A DNA stretch of 64,000 nucleotides from Chara braunii (GCA_003427395.1 BFEA01000012.1:4870797-4934796), one strand, 5' to 3'; shown: positions 47,115-58,025, numbered from the stretch's first letter. Notes: generated by a model from the letters alone, not told the origin. Numbers and translations: made by a program.

Positions 47115-47230
47115 ACAGATACCCCGCTTTCCATTCATAGATACCCCTCCTTCCCATCATAGATACCCAGCCTTCCAGTCATTAGATACTCCCCCTTACA
47201 GTCATAGATACCCCCCATTCCGCTCACAGA
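46571..47230. repeat. Complex minisatellite cluster with C64 run
   Basis: CATAGATACCCAGCCTTCCA followed by GTCATTAGATACTC recurs at 46674, 46877 and 47157. GTACTGGTGGTTTAACCCTA recurs at 46579 and 46771 and is followed by CCACCTCCCTCCTC-like sequence; a further diverged unit ends at 47050. An uninterrupted run of 64 C lies at 47051-47114. The whole block is non-coding. Confidence 0.75.
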
Positions 47231-48008
47231 TAACCCCTCATTATCTGGGGTCAGCGAGCAACCAGCAGAGGCCAGCCACCCTCCACACAAATCCAAACTA
47301 TCTTCTGATATGGAGCTGAACGATGGTGCCAACTTGCAGATATGCTGGCACTGCTACGGGCATAATGAAGTTTGTTTGGGCCTTCTCGTGCTTCGGCCAG
47401 ACATGAACGATGCCCAATTACCAAAACCCCAACTCTCACTACGTCATATGTAATCCTGATTGAACACTTGAGTGCATCCATGTGGAGAAACTCCAAGCTT
47501 TAGCAGGACCATCACAAGCTCCTGGAGTGAAGAGCTTTTTACTCAGCTCACCAACAATTGCGCACCAAGCACTGGCTGGACGGCTGGTGAACAATTTGTG
47601 CAGAGTCTGGAGACATCCCCAGCTTTCTATGAATGTCATATGAGAGCAGCTATCACTCTGAAACAAGCATGGCATACAAGGAACCACTTCTCTTCCATAT
47701 AAACAGTTAAAAGACAGAAAGAAAACGGCAAAAGAAGTTTTCCTTTTCATGGACGCGAATGCTGCAAAGCTGCAAGGGAAATGCGTAATACCAAGACAAT
47801 TTTTCTTGAAGCTCCATCAGAGTAACACCGATGCACCTTACCATTAGCTCAGTGACACACAACTGCACATGCTAATGAATGCACAAAAAAATTTGCATGT
47901 ACACTCTGGAGAGGGGAATACAGACAAACACAAATAAAATAGTGACCCGCTTAGGAATCTGGCCTACTCAATACGCTGCCGCATTCCTACTTACGACTTA
48001 GAACTTAC
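47231..48008. other. Intron sequence, nothing recognised
   Basis: Part of the phosphatase intron between exons 43643-43895 and 48009-48133. No gene or repeat is recognised. Confidence 0.5.
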
Positions 48009-48133
48009 CCTTTCAGTTCCTTTTCCAGTCTTGCCACCACACCAGCCATGCGGATTGCGACATCCACCACACTCTCCCCTCCCTCTGGACCTCTACAATA
48101 GTCTGCCCGATCCACTTGCCAGACCACTGGATA
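48009..48133 (-). CDS. Histidine phosphatase (PGAM-like), GGES exon
   Basis: An acceptor ...GTTGATCAG precedes TATCCAGTGGTC, and a donor GTAAGT follows ...CTGAAAGG. The 41 codons plus 2 bases read YPVVWQVDRADYCRGPEGGE, then SVVDVAIRMAGVVARLEKEL. GPEGGESVxDV is the hallmark segment of plant PGAM-like phosphatases. It begins in phase 0, matching the previous exon, and ends in phase 2, matching the single starting base of the terminal exon. Confidence 0.88.
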
Positions 48134-48469
48134 CTGATCAACAACCACACAGAAATTGCACCAGTGTTACACAGTAAATACAAACCATTCAAGAAAGCAG
48201 GGCTATGCACGTGATTCACTTTATAAAGTTTATATCTTCTTCGTATAAATAACCTGCTTGAAGACTCGTCCTCTGAATCATGTACCAGATCTGTGGTTCT
48301 GAAAGTTAGGTGAGCGTTGGACCAACAACCATACTCAGGTCCCGAACTTGTCGATTCCAACCATTCCAGTAAGCGCTGTCAGCAGCACCCATCAGCAGAT
48401 CGCCGGGTTCTGCAAAGGAGAACTTGTTGGACATAAGCTGTAATCGTTTGTTTGTCTGTTCCTTCCTTC

Positions 48470-48655
48470 TCGACCTCCCTTCCTCCCTCCCTTCCTCCCA
48501 CCTTCCTCCCTCCCCGCGTTCCTCCTGCATTTCTTTCCTCCCTTCCTTCCTCCATCCCTCCATCCCTCCATCCCTTCCTCCCTTCCTCCCTTCCTCCCTT
48601 CCTCCCTTCCTCCCTCCCTCCCTTCCTCCCTCCCTCCCTGCCTGCCATTCTCTGC
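48470..48655. repeat. (CCTT/CCTC)n simple repeat
   Basis: Pyrimidine-only stretch of CCTTCCTCCCT and CATCCCTC units. A near-duplicate begins after the adapter at 48865. Confidence 0.95.
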
Positions 48656-48735
48656 TGCAATGACTCCTACCCTAAACCAATGCTGTGATACTTTAGTAGC
48701 AGACTAGTAGTCCTCCCTCCCTCACTCCCTCCAAC

Positions 48736-48773
48736 CTGTCTCTTATACACATCTAGATGTGTATAAGAGACAG
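48736..48773. other. Nextera mate-pair junction adapter (artefact)
   Basis: CTGTCTCTTATACACATCT is followed immediately by its exact reverse complement. This 38-bp palindrome is the double Tn5 mosaic end made by circularisation in Nextera mate-pair libraries. It is synthetic, not genomic. Confidence 0.97.
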
Positions 48774-48774
48774 G

Positions 48775-48866
<92 letters not shown>

Positions 48867-49004
48867 TGCATTTCTTTCCTCCCTTCCTTCCTCCATCCCT
48901 CCATCCCTCCATCCCTCCCTCCCTTCCTCCCTCCCTCCCTTCCTCCCTCCCTCCCTCCCTCCCTCCCTTCCTCCTTCCCCCCTTCCCCCCTCCCATCCTT
49001 CTGC
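48774..49004. repeat. (GT)n(GA)n and CCTT-type simple repeats after adapter
   Basis: A GT run (48777-48811), a GA run (48812-48863), then CCTGCATTTCTTTCCTCCCT, which repeats the sequence at 48525-48600 on the other side of the adapter. Confidence 0.9.
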
Positions 49005-49119
49005 GCTTCCTTCTTTCCTTTTGATTCATCATTCATTAAGAATGCGAGTCACCTACTGAGAATTCTTCAAAGAAAATAAGAACACAGTGATCAAGAGAGC
49101 CAGGAGTGAGAGTGAGTGA

Positions 49120-49545
49120 GTTCCATCCATTCATCTGTCCATCCATCCATCCATCCATGGATGCCTTCATCCTCCTCCATCTGCATGTGCTAGAGTTCTT
49201 CAGGGTCTCCTCTTCTCCCCCCCTTCCCCCCCCCTTCCCCCCCCCGTTTGTCCATCCATCAGCCAGTCCCACCGTCCATTCATCATCCATCCACAAAACT
49301 TTCTATTGTCTGTCCAGCATCCATTAACTGCCCATGCTCCATCTGTCCTTGAGCCATTTCACCCACGCCATCTGTCTGTGCACCCCATGTCCATCCATCG
49401 ATCCCTCCATCCATACGTCCTCCCAATCATCGGTCCCTCCGCCCATGCCTCCACCTGTCTCTCTCCTGTGCCTCCATCCGTCAATTCATGCATCATCTGC
49501 ATCTTCTGTGCCTCCATCCGTCTCTCTCATGCACCCCTTATCTTA
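49120..49545. repeat. CCAT-rich simple repeat region
   Basis: Clusters of (CATC)n such as 49135-49160 and diverged TCCATCCGTC units through 49520. Confidence 0.85.
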
Positions 49546-49689
49546 AAAGAGGACGGACGGCCGTGGCCTTGGCAAGGGATGCCGGGGGGCTTCGGGAAGA
49601 AATGGTTTAACAAGGGGGTATTTCCGATGGCCCATTAATGGGACTCGCAACGACGGACATGGCGGGATGAGGATGACGTCATCGCAAAG

Positions 49690-50856
49690 CCGCCGCACCT
49701 AGTCGCAACATCGCAAAGATTGCACGCCTTACAGGAAGCCGTACCAGCAGACTGGGTGGAACAGATGTCCCGTGACGACAAGGTAAAGGGAGAGTGGGTG
49801 GCGGTTCAAGGCCTCCCGGAACCGGTGACACGTTACCAGATCCAAGCCGGTGATCGGCAGCAGGGGTATGAGGCACAAGCCTGGAGATGCAAAGGAGGCC
49901 TGGCAACCCTGGGAAAGCCCCTTCAGCCGATGCCGGGCAGCCTGCACCACCTGCGATATCTACTCCGTAGCAGTGCTCAGGGACAGGGGCAGGACGAGGC
50001 CGGTCCCTCTCACGCCTTATCGTGTAGCCACTTCTGCCCGGGACATTGAACTGGGAAAGCCCCTTCAGCCGATGCCGGGCNGCCTGCACCACCTGCGATA
50101 TCTACTCCGTAGCAGTGGACAGGGACAGGACGAGGCCGGTCCCTCTCACGCCTTATCGTGTAGCCAGTTCTGCCCGGGACATTGAACTGGACCCCCGGAA
50201 CTTGGAGCTCCCCTCCCAAGAGAGCCTGGATCGCCTGCATGCCATACTCCAAGTCACCACGAACGCCTTGTACTGGGCACAGCTCCCCCGATATGATACA
50301 CACGCGGAGATCAAGGCTAGGTGGGCTAAAAGAGGGTGGGTATCGAAGCAGGATTTGCAGACCTGTACGCAAAAGGCATGGGCGGCGCACTGGGCCATCA
50401 TCTATACCCTGCCAGACCAAAGGCAGGCGGGATTCTTGTGGCTAGTGGTGCACTTGGTGGTCCCCGCGCTGGAGCGGATCGTGGCGAGGAGCTGGTATAA
50501 GGAAAGCACGTGCGTAATCTGCAAGGCCCAGCAGGAGACACTGGATCATCTCCTCCTCCTCCCTGCCCATGCGTGAGAGCTTCCTGGGACCGGTGGCAAG
50601 TCAGGCAGCACAGCCTTCCATGGCCCCGGGAGCATGATGCCTGGGTCCTGCTGGGCTCTCTGCTGACTGCGGGCCAGGCCAACCTGAGGAGGGACCACGT
50701 CCGTGCAAGGGAAATCCTAAGGGCGGCGGCGCTGTGGGCGGTTTGGTGCTGCCGTAATGAAGCAGCGAGAGAGGGCCAAGCGTCAGCACTGACCCAAATC
50801 ATGAATTATTTTCAGGACAACCTCAGGGCACTGCTGCAGGCAGAAACTAATGTGTA
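49690..50856 (+). pseudogene. LINE C remnant (3' end of ORF2)
   Basis: Frames read LEAW-type post-RT sequence: LPRYDTHAEIKARWAKRGWV, QTCTQKAWAAHWAIIYTLPD and a zf-RVT-like knuckle CVICKAQQETLDHLLLLPAHA near 50510-50572. After a frame change comes LRAAALWAVWCCRNEAAREG, ending at 50857. No RT core and no poly(A) tail were seen. An internal tandem duplication of about 140 bp (49912-50050 and 50057-50187) further disrupts the frame; one base in it is N (50081). Confidence 0.65.
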
Positions 50857-50869
50857 AAGTCGGCTGCAT

Positions 50870-51425
50870 GTCATAGCTTGGAAACTTATACGTATATGCA
50901 GCTGTGTGTGATTAATTGGGTTTGGAAAAGGCAGGGAAAGTACCGAGTCCACACGAATCCATCTTAAGGATGCAGTGATATGAGTATGTAGAAAATCAGC
51001 CTCATGCTACTCGCGTAAGCAAAGCACAGCCTCATGCTACTCACCTGAGCCTAGTATTGAGATCGGAAAGGAACTTATAATAGACAGAAACGTTGGGAAA
51101 GGGAATGAGGACGACCGTACACGGAAGGAGAAATCGGTCATAGAAATGTCATTTACTGAGATAGCGGGTAGGACAAATATAGTGCGCAGCAACAGCGCCT
51201 CAAGAGGGAGGCAAACAGGGTGAGAAGGAAATGGTATGTTTTTGTGGGGAGGGGGAGGGTAAGGGCTGAGAGAGGGGTAGCGGGTAATGCCTGGGTACCA
51301 AGGGGAGTCTCCTGGTTGACCTCGAGCCTTTCAGGGCCCATAATTTGTACTCTTATGTATTCCATCTTTTGCTTGCCCGGGGAAAGTAACCGGACTGGTG
51401 CCCCCCAGAATAGAAGGGGCGAGTG
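50870..51425. other. Intron sequence, nothing recognised
   Basis: No coding or repeat feature can be supported here. A G/A-rich stretch follows at 51437-51505. Confidence 0.5.
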
Positions 51426-51436
51426 TGTGTTTGGGT

Positions 51437-51505
51437 GGGGAAAAAAAGAAAAAAAGAAAAAAAAGAAAAAAGAAAAGAAAAAAGAAAAAGAAAAAAGAGA
51501 GAAAC
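51437..51505. repeat. A-rich polypurine tract
   Basis: About 70 bases of (G)A-only sequence, GGGGAAAAAAAGAAAAAAAG-like. Confidence 0.95.
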
Positions 51506-51539
51506 TGGACTGGGTTACACAACTTACACTATTTACCGC

Positions 51540-51965
51540 AGAATATCCGGAGACGCCCTGCGTTGCTGGCAGGGCACGATTTTAGACAGAAACTAAACAA
51601 GAGAAAAAAGAAAACGAAGGATTTGGAAGCAATAGCCGTCAGATACATTCTGGAAAGTCCTTGTGTGAGTATCCCCTCAGTGAGGGCCTTCCCAGAGAAC
51701 GCGGCATTCAAAGAGATACAAAAGAAGGAAAAAACAAGAGAAAGATTTGGCTGTGATAGCGGTCAGATACATTCTGGAAAGTACTAGTGTGAGTATGCCC
51801 TCAGTGAGGGCGTTTCCAAGCACGTGGAAAACGCACTGCCTCGCTGGCAAGGCACTAAGAAGCAAAAAAACAACAAAAAAGATTTGGCCGTAATAGTGGT
51901 CGGATACATTCTGGAAAGTACTAGTGAACTATATGCCCTCAGCAAGGGCCTTCCAAGACATCATT
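51540..51965. repeat. ~130-bp tandem repeat, three units
   Basis: Units start at about 51619, 51747 and 51880 with ATTTGGCYGTRATAGYGGTC, then AGATACATTCTGGAAAGTAC and a palindrome GCCCTCAGTGAGGGC. The first 30 bases resemble the arms of the fold-back elements at 45741 and 46003. Confidence 0.75.
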
Positions 51966-52166
51966 GATCTCGCTTTGTTTTTTTTTTCTTTGTTTTTTGA
52001 ATTTTTCCCCTTGTCTTTTTCGTGCCAGCAAATGACACAGCACTTCAGTTTCAAGTTAGGCTGGCACTGGTACCTCCCTCAAAGAAAGCAATGACGTGCG
52101 CTGTATACTGCAGGCTTGGGAAGATGTAAATTTTGGTTTGACAATTTAGCTTCGGTTGGAGTGGTG

Positions 52167-52376
52167 GTTTAACGAACCAGTACATCCGCACGCGCCTCTT
52201 TTGTACGGGGCGGATTCCCACTGTGCAGAAACACTAGCGCGGCGTTTTTGTTTTAGTTTTGGCTGGCGCCGCCAGCTATTTTGGTCCGGTTGCTCCGAAC
52301 CTCCTATTTTTTTGGAGAGGCTCGGTTATGATTCTCAAGTTGGATGGGACCATGCACTGGTGGTTTAAGCCTGGTC
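52167..52376. mobile_element. MITE-like element, copy 1
   Basis: Imperfect terminal inverted repeats (TTTAACGAACCAGTACAT / ATGCACTGGTGGTTTAAG) surround about 170 bp containing GCTGGCGCCGCCAGC. Same family as 52888-53092. Confidence 0.55.
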
Positions 52377-52429
52377 TGAGGTATAGCAATTTGTGATTAC
52401 AGTGTGCAGTCTGTGTGTTTTATCAACTT

Positions 52430-52565
52430 TTATGGTTCAAGGTTATGGTTTAAGGTTATGGTTTAAAGATTGGGTTTTAGGGTGTAAGGTTAGGGTTTAA
52501 TGGAACTTTATTAACCTTAAAACCCTAAACGCAAAACCTAACCTTCAAGTGTCTGGGGTTCAAGG
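52430..52565. repeat. Telomere-like degenerate repeats
   Basis: Repeated GGTTTAAGG/GGGTTTTAGGG/AACCCTAAAC sequence, related to the plant telomere unit TTTAGGG but degenerate and on both strands. A cleaner GGGTTTAGGGTTTAG lies near 53115. Confidence 0.6.
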
Positions 52566-52660
52566 TTAGGGTTAACAACTTAACACTTGAAAACAGTTTG
52601 GTCTTTGGATTGTTTTGTTTTTGTTTTTGTTACTTCAGAATTATTTCATTCTGTTCATCT

Positions 52661-52732
52661 TGATTGCATCTGGATTCGAAGTTAAGTCTCTATTTCAACA
52701 GTTCTTGGGTGTACCAACTGAGCTAGGCCCCG
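52661..52732 (-). repeat. tRNA-like SINE-type sequence
   Basis: The minus strand opens GGGGCCTAGCTCAGTTGGTA (acceptor plus A-box) and 72 nt later ends TTCGAATCCAGATG (B-box like). Anticodon and T stems do not pair. It matches the tRNA-like block in both LTRs of the giant element (CGAACTGTTGAA and flanks). Confidence 0.5.
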
Positions 52733-52887
52733 TTGGTGGTCTTTGGGTTTTGGCAGTTATGGGATTCTGTTTCTTCATCTAGAGATCAGAATTGAAAAGT
52801 TAAAGCTTTAAAGTGGAGAAGCTGGTAAGCCTTGCATAGGTCCAGAAGAGGACGAGGCAAGTAGGGTATGAGTCTGAGATGAGGTTT

Positions 52888-53092
52888 AAACCGCCAGTAC
52901 CTCCGAGCCTCTGTTTCCCGACGCGGATTTGTGCGCCAAAGAAAGAACGGACTGCCAGCGGTCCACTTTTTCCCTTTTTTTTTGCTGGCGGCACCAGCCA
53001 TTTCGGTCCGGTAGCAATGTTCATCTGAAATCTTCGGAGCGAGTCAATTTCAATTCTCACATTGCTTGGGCAGGGTACTGGCGGTTTGACAC
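52888..53092. mobile_element. MITE-like element, copy 2
   Basis: Perfect 14-bp terminal inverted repeat AAACCGCCAGTACC ... GGTACTGGCGGTTT. The interior contains GCTGGCGGCACCAGC, as in copy 1. The same right end (TACTGGTGGTTTAA) also occurs twice near 46580 and 46772. The superfamily is not assigned. Confidence 0.7.
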
Positions 53093-53371
53093 TCGCGGTT
53101 TGCTCTTTGGGTTTTGGCAGTTACAGGGTTTAGGGTTTAGCTTCGATGTACTCTACAGATGAGGATTGAGAAGCTCAAGCTTTCAAGTTGAGAAGCTGGT
53201 AAGCATTGCATAGGTTCAGAAGGGGAGGAGGCAGGTCACGGTTTTTTTTTTTGAGGGGGGGGGAAGGGGCAGCGGGGGCGGGCAGAAAGGCAGGGTTGTC
53301 TGGTTGGGATTGTAGAGTTTCAGAGTTTCAAGCTTGAAGTCGCAAAACAGATGGTGCTTGACTTTTTTTTT

Positions 53372-53472
53372 CAAAATTTTGGACAATTTCTCGATTTATG
53401 CATGTCATCCTTGCGCAGGGGCCATGCTAATCTTCAAGTATCGTTCCAATTTTAACAGATGTCCCGAGGGAC
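53372..53472 (-). pseudogene. U6 snRNA retrocopy 3
   Basis: The minus strand is U6 from GTCCCTCGGGACATCTGTTA to GAGAAATTGTCCAAAATTTT, with GATACTTGAAGATTAGC in place of the normal core (local change). A short A-run follows. Flanking AGATGGTGCTTGACTT (53349-53364) and AGGTGGCGCTTGACTT (53473-53488) form a 16-bp target duplication with two differences. Confidence 0.9.
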
Positions 53473-53737
53473 AGGTGGCGCTTGACTTGAATCCTATAAT
53501 CTCATAATCTACAATCAACAAGGTTGTCTGGTTTGGGGTGTAGATTATTAGCTGTTGCCTTCTGCTGTAAAACTGATCGTTAGGGTTTGGAAGCGTTGGG
53601 GATCAGCATTTAGAGTCTCAAGTTCCAAGTTGCAAAAAACAGAGTGCTTGATTGAATGTTAAAACATTGTACTGCTTCATAATTTATGATCATTCACGGG
53701 CCGTTTCGGCCTGAACATCCCCAAGGAAATCACTCAC

Positions 53738-53803
53738 CCATTTGTCTGCAGACTGAAGCTCCATAGCAGGGCCAAAGTACCTCTCCCTAAGCTCTGGAAT
53801 CAC
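53738..53803 (-). CDS. Histidine phosphatase (PGAM-like), LRERYFG exon
   Basis: A 22-codon exon with acceptor ...GGTCTGCAG and donor GTGAGT. It reads VIPELRERYFGPAMELQSAD, then KW. LRER(Y/S)FG with its Glu is a conserved active-site segment of the histidine phosphatase superfamily. Phase 0 at both ends joins it to LVFRALPPASQL... upstream and YPVVW... downstream. A longer open frame continues past the donor to 53690 but loses family resemblance there. Confidence 0.88.
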
Positions 53804-54253
53804 CTGCAGACCAGAACAATGATGACTTAGCCACACTTGATGGACCTGCGGCTCATGTAAAGTCTTAGGGATGATGAGTGGAATGGATGAAGCAAGGGCT
53901 GGTGTCGCATGCCTGAGAATCGGAAAGGCATGGCGCAGAACACAAGAACCTACGGAAGGAGAAAGGGCAATGATAATGCAGCGGAAGACTGAAATACAAA
54001 GATCTGACTTGTCACGACTCAGGATCGACTGCATACATCCATCACCTCATCACACACAATGGACATGGCGGCTCACACATGGACGATAACCGCCATGTCA
54101 ATAATGCATCCAGGGACGAAGGAGGTGGAGGAAGATGCGAGGTGGGGAGAAGAAGACAGAGACGTCAACTCAAGTAGCCCTGCGAATGAACAGTCTCCAA
54201 CAATAATATACAATGTCCGGGTCTGGGAAATCGTCCGAATGTCACCAAGCCTC

Positions 54254-54256
<3 letters not shown>

Positions 54257-54321
<65 letters not shown>
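54257..54321. repeat. (TC)n microsatellite left of gap
   Basis: Pure TC repeat running into the N gap. Confidence 0.98.
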
Positions 54322-54767
54322 NNNNNNNNNNNNNNNNNNNNNNNNNNNNNNNNNNNNNNNNNNNNNNNNNNNNNNNNNNNNNNNNNNNNNNNNNNNNNNN
54401 NNNNNNNNNNNNNNNNNNNNNNNNNNNNNNNNNNNNNNNNNNNNNNNNNNNNNNNNNNNNNNNNNNNNNNNNNNNNNNNNNNNNNNNNNNNNNNNNNNNN
54501 NNNNNNNNNNNNNNNNNNNNNNNNNNNNNNNNNNNNNNNNNNNNNNNNNNNNNNNNNNNNNNNNNNNNNNNNNNNNNNNNNNNNNNNNNNNNNNNNNNNN
54601 NNNNNNNNNNNNNNNNNNNNNNNNNNNNNNNNNNNNNNNNNNNNNNNNNNNNNNNNNNNNNNNNNNNNNNNNNNNNNNNNNNNNNNNNNNNNNNNNNNNN
54701 NNNNNNNNNNNNNNNNNNNNNNNNNNNNNNNNNNNNNNNNNNNNNNNNNNNNNNNNNNNNNNNNNNN
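54322..54767. other. Assembly gap (446 N)
   Basis: Unresolved bases within the phosphatase intron between exons at 53738 and 54878, flanked by simple repeats. Confidence 1.
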
Positions 54768-54788
54768 AAGAAGAAGAAAAAGAAGAAG

Positions 54789-54863
<75 letters not shown>
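54768..54863. repeat. (AAG)n(TC)n microsatellite right of gap
   Basis: A short AAG run followed by about 70 bases of TC. Confidence 0.97.
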
Positions 54864-54866
<3 letters not shown>

Positions 54867-54877
54867 CAGATACTGAC

Positions 54878-54934
54878 CAACGTAAAGGTGTCGCCGTGAA
54901 GCTGTGATGCAGGTGGGAGCGCCCTGAATACAAG
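54878..54934 (-). CDS. Histidine phosphatase (PGAM-like), small linker exon (predicted)
   Basis: 19 codons (LVFRALPPASQLHGDTFTL) bounded by acceptor ...ATCGCTGCAG and donor GTCAGT, in phase 0 at both ends. It fits the position and length of the family's variable loop between SPFSRT...TA and LRERYFG. Support is from splice sites, phase and position rather than from a strong motif, so it is less certain than the neighbouring exons. Confidence 0.55.
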
Positions 54935-55496
54935 CTGCAGCGATGATGCCCAGGTGAGTCCAGCAGTTAAGCCACACACTCCTGGCCTCCGCCCTGATCC
55001 TCCTAGCTCTCTAACTCGAGCCTAGCTCCTCTTCGAACCAGTGCTGCTCCAGCGGCGTAGTGTCTCATACTCTGAATGCTGTGTGCCTAGGATGAGGTTG
55101 GCCCAGCTATGGCCTACTGGATGGAGCTCCAGTCTGCATCCTGGGCCGTCGAATCATATCGCTGATCAACGATCCAGGATGCAGGCCCAAATCCTGGTCC
55201 TGAGTTCTGGCCAACATCAACCTGCCTGGGTCCCAACCAGAGGTCCAGGCCTCTCAGCTGAGCCAGCACAGGTGTCCTCACAAGTGGACAAAACACGGGC
55301 TGGACCAAAACGTGGTTCAGTCCCAACCAAAGTCTGACAGGCCTGAGAATTGGCCCTCCAGGTCCAGAGGAACTACCGGTCTCAACAAAATATCTGAAAC
55401 GACACGTCCAGACCGGACAAACTGGAAACAGACAAATGGACTGAGAAGTTAGAACAGACAAACGACTGAGAACAACAACAAAAAAGAACTCAGAAA

Positions 55497-55597
55497 TATG
55501 CAGATAAACCACAAAAAAGGAACAAAGACCCCCAAACTCATAACCTAAGCTCCCTAACCAAAGTCGGGCCCTGCGGGGGTCTGTGTGGGAGCCGTGC
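55497..55597. repeat. ~90-bp direct repeat, left copy
   Basis: AGGAACAAAGACCCCCAAAC through GTCGGGCCCTG and GTGTGGGAGCCGTG. The second copy at 58267-58357 lies on the other side of the gypsy remnant. It could be a piece of LTR or UTR of that element. Confidence 0.7.
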
Positions 55598-55829
55598 ACA
55601 CCCCCTCCCCTCCTTGAAAGACCGAGCCTACTGATCGGACGGGGGGCGCGGAGTCCGGGTGGGGAGAGGAGTCTGCTGCTGTGAAGCCTCTTTAGCCAGT
55701 TGTCGTTTCTCGTAGTTGGCGTAGATGAGTGGTGCAGAGGCTTGCATGTCTGCTCTAGATATCCAGCACACGTCGTCACGATTGCAAGCATACTTTGTAT
55801 TGTGTTGGCTTGTTGCCATAGCAGCGCTG

Positions 55830-57450
55830 AGCTATGACCGTGTCAACCTTCTGATGACCATCCATGGAAGGAGGGTCCTACAAAAGTTTGTCGTGAAAGT
55901 CATTGCTTTTGGCTGGAACGTAGGTAGCCAGCTTAGAAGCATGGAAGACCGGGTGGACCTGTAGATGAGGTGGAATGTCGATGACGAACGGAGGGCCATC
56001 GGGCTGGTCGCCAGCTGCTGAATGAACGGGCCATGGTCCAAACCACTTGGGGAGTAGTTTGCGAGAGACATCACGCTTAAGTCCGAACTCCTTGGACGGC
56101 ACCCACACAAGGTCGCCATCGCTGATAGGACATGGCATGCAACGCCAATTGGCTTGCTGTTGCATGCGGACCTGGGCCTTTTTGCATATTTGTGTGGGCT
56201 TTCACCAGCAACTCCCACGTATTCCGGATGGAGGCGGGTGTGCAAGGGGCATGAACATCAACGAAGATACGGTTTTTCCGACCACCGTGGTGCAGCTCGA
56301 AAGGAGTAACGTCGATTACTGGATGCAACGAAGTGTTGTAGGCAAACTCGATGATGGGGACGTGGTCAACCCAATCCTTCTGATCTGGGCAGATGAGGTG
56401 TGCGCAGCATCATTTGAGCAGTTTGATGTGCTCACTCCATTCGCCCGTCCGTTTGTGGGTGTTGAGCAGAATTCAGTTTCATCTTGGTTCCGGACTCCTT
56501 CATGACAGAAGTTCAAAAGGTCAACATGAATCGAGTCTCACAGTCGGTACTTCCACAGGAGGAACCGCGCATACTTACCCAAACGGACAACCACCATGAG
56601 CATGCCGTCGTGACCGAGACGACCACGGGGGAAGGGGCCAGTTACATCCATAGCAATAGATAGTCTGGATTCCTCTGGGATGGGCAACGGTCCCAACTCG
56701 TCGTAGGGATTGCAATTGCAAGGTTTCTTCCGCCAACAAACTTCGCAAGACTCGCAAGACTTGGTGGCAAGCCAAGTCAATGAAATCGTTGTCGAAGTCA
56801 TGCGACAGTGCGATTGACTCGAAGTGGCCAGCGATGTGTGAGTCGTGGTACTCGCCAAGGAGGTGAGCCCGCAAACGGCGATCTTGAGGAACACATAACA
56901 AGTCTTTGCCGAGCTTGTGAAGAAGCAAGTAACCGTCGACGATGCGAAAGTGGCTCACCGGTGGGTTCTCCGAAGAGAGTACCTCACAGAGTGGTGCGTA
57001 CTCGGGATCAAATTTGTAGCCTCGAACAAAATGCTGTTGCAAACCCTCGTCGAATGCAAAGGTGTGATGCGTCATCGTGCAAAGAACTGGTCATCGCGAG
57101 AGAGCATCCACTGCTCGGTTGGAGGTGCCCGAAACATGTTTCGGTGTCGAGTCTAATTGGTCGATGAAGTGCATCCATTGTCCGGTTGTGATGCTCACCA
57201 TGTCTTCCATCCTATAGTAGGTCAACGGGTTGTTATAGGCCGCCCACTTGAATCTGCCCGAGGAAGTGCTGCCATCTCCCAAGTATCATGACGAAGCCCA
57301 GCAGCTCCTTTTTCCTCACACCATCAAGGGAGTTGATGGGAGGGACCTTTTGGCTGAAGTACTCAACCAGGTGCCAATCCTCCCCATCATGCTGCTCCAA
57401 GACTGCACCAATGCCATAGCCAGAAGCGTCTGAAGTCGTACCAAGCAGCC
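55830..57450 (-). pseudogene. Second Ty3/gypsy pol remnant (RNase H and integrase)
   Basis: Read right to left: RNase H DASGYGIGAVLEQHDGEDW (near 57430) and KKELLGFVMILGRWQHFLG, a frameshift near 57255, FKWAAYNNPLTYY and NRAVDALSR. Then an integrase zinc finger and core (LRAHLLGEYHDSHIAGHFE, CESCEVCWRKKPC, SIAMDVTGPFPRG), and a C-terminal part GDLVWVPSKEFGLKRDVSRK with HPVFHASKLATYVP. Several frameshifts separate these blocks. It belongs to a gypsy lineage other than the giant element; the HPVFHxSKL ending is typical of chromovirus-like pol. RT is not recognised; the region 57450-57830 is unassigned. Confidence 0.85.
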
Positions 57451-57984
57451 GTGACGCACACGAAGCAACTGGTCGTGAGGCTGGTTGCCCGATATATCTC
57501 CGGGAGGAGCGAAGTGCTCCTCCTCATTTTGCTGCGTGCAAGTTTGGGCGTCACAATGTTGAGCGCCTAGTGGAGAGCAATAATGTGCAGTGCTGGGAGA
57601 GGAGCGCCCAGCCCTCCACCTTCGGCTATGGTGGACGGGCTTGGGTTGGAGGAGGAGGGAGAAGGGGTTAGAAAGGGAAGCGCCAGAGGTACTGGCTATG
57701 GTGGACGCCATCTTCATCACCTTGATAGGCGCTGCATCTGGAAGGTCCCAGTTGCGGTAGTGCTGCATGAAGAAGCTTCAAGGAAGAGTCAGGCATGGTG
57801 GCCTGAGAAGAGGAGGGCATAGCTTCTTTTGCATTGTCTTTTGCACGTCAGGGGAAGGCCCTTAGTAGTCCGCCATAGCCTGGGCCTGAATGAAGTGAGA
57901 GAGGAGGGAGGCCATGGCTATGGTGGTCCTCATATTTTGCTGGCAGTAGGAGAGGGATTCGAACATTGATTCGGGTTCAGCCAT

Positions 57985-58025
57985 CCATCGTTATTATTAT
58001 TATTATTATTATTGTTATTGTTGTT
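57985..58025. repeat. (ATT)n microsatellite
   Basis: TTATTATT... with two TTG units at the right end. A TTC-rich stretch follows at 58105-58152. Confidence 0.95.

Noticed and set aside
48736-49036. Minus-strand frames containing adapter-derived peptides
   Set aside because: They translate the Nextera junction adapter and simple repeats; not genes.
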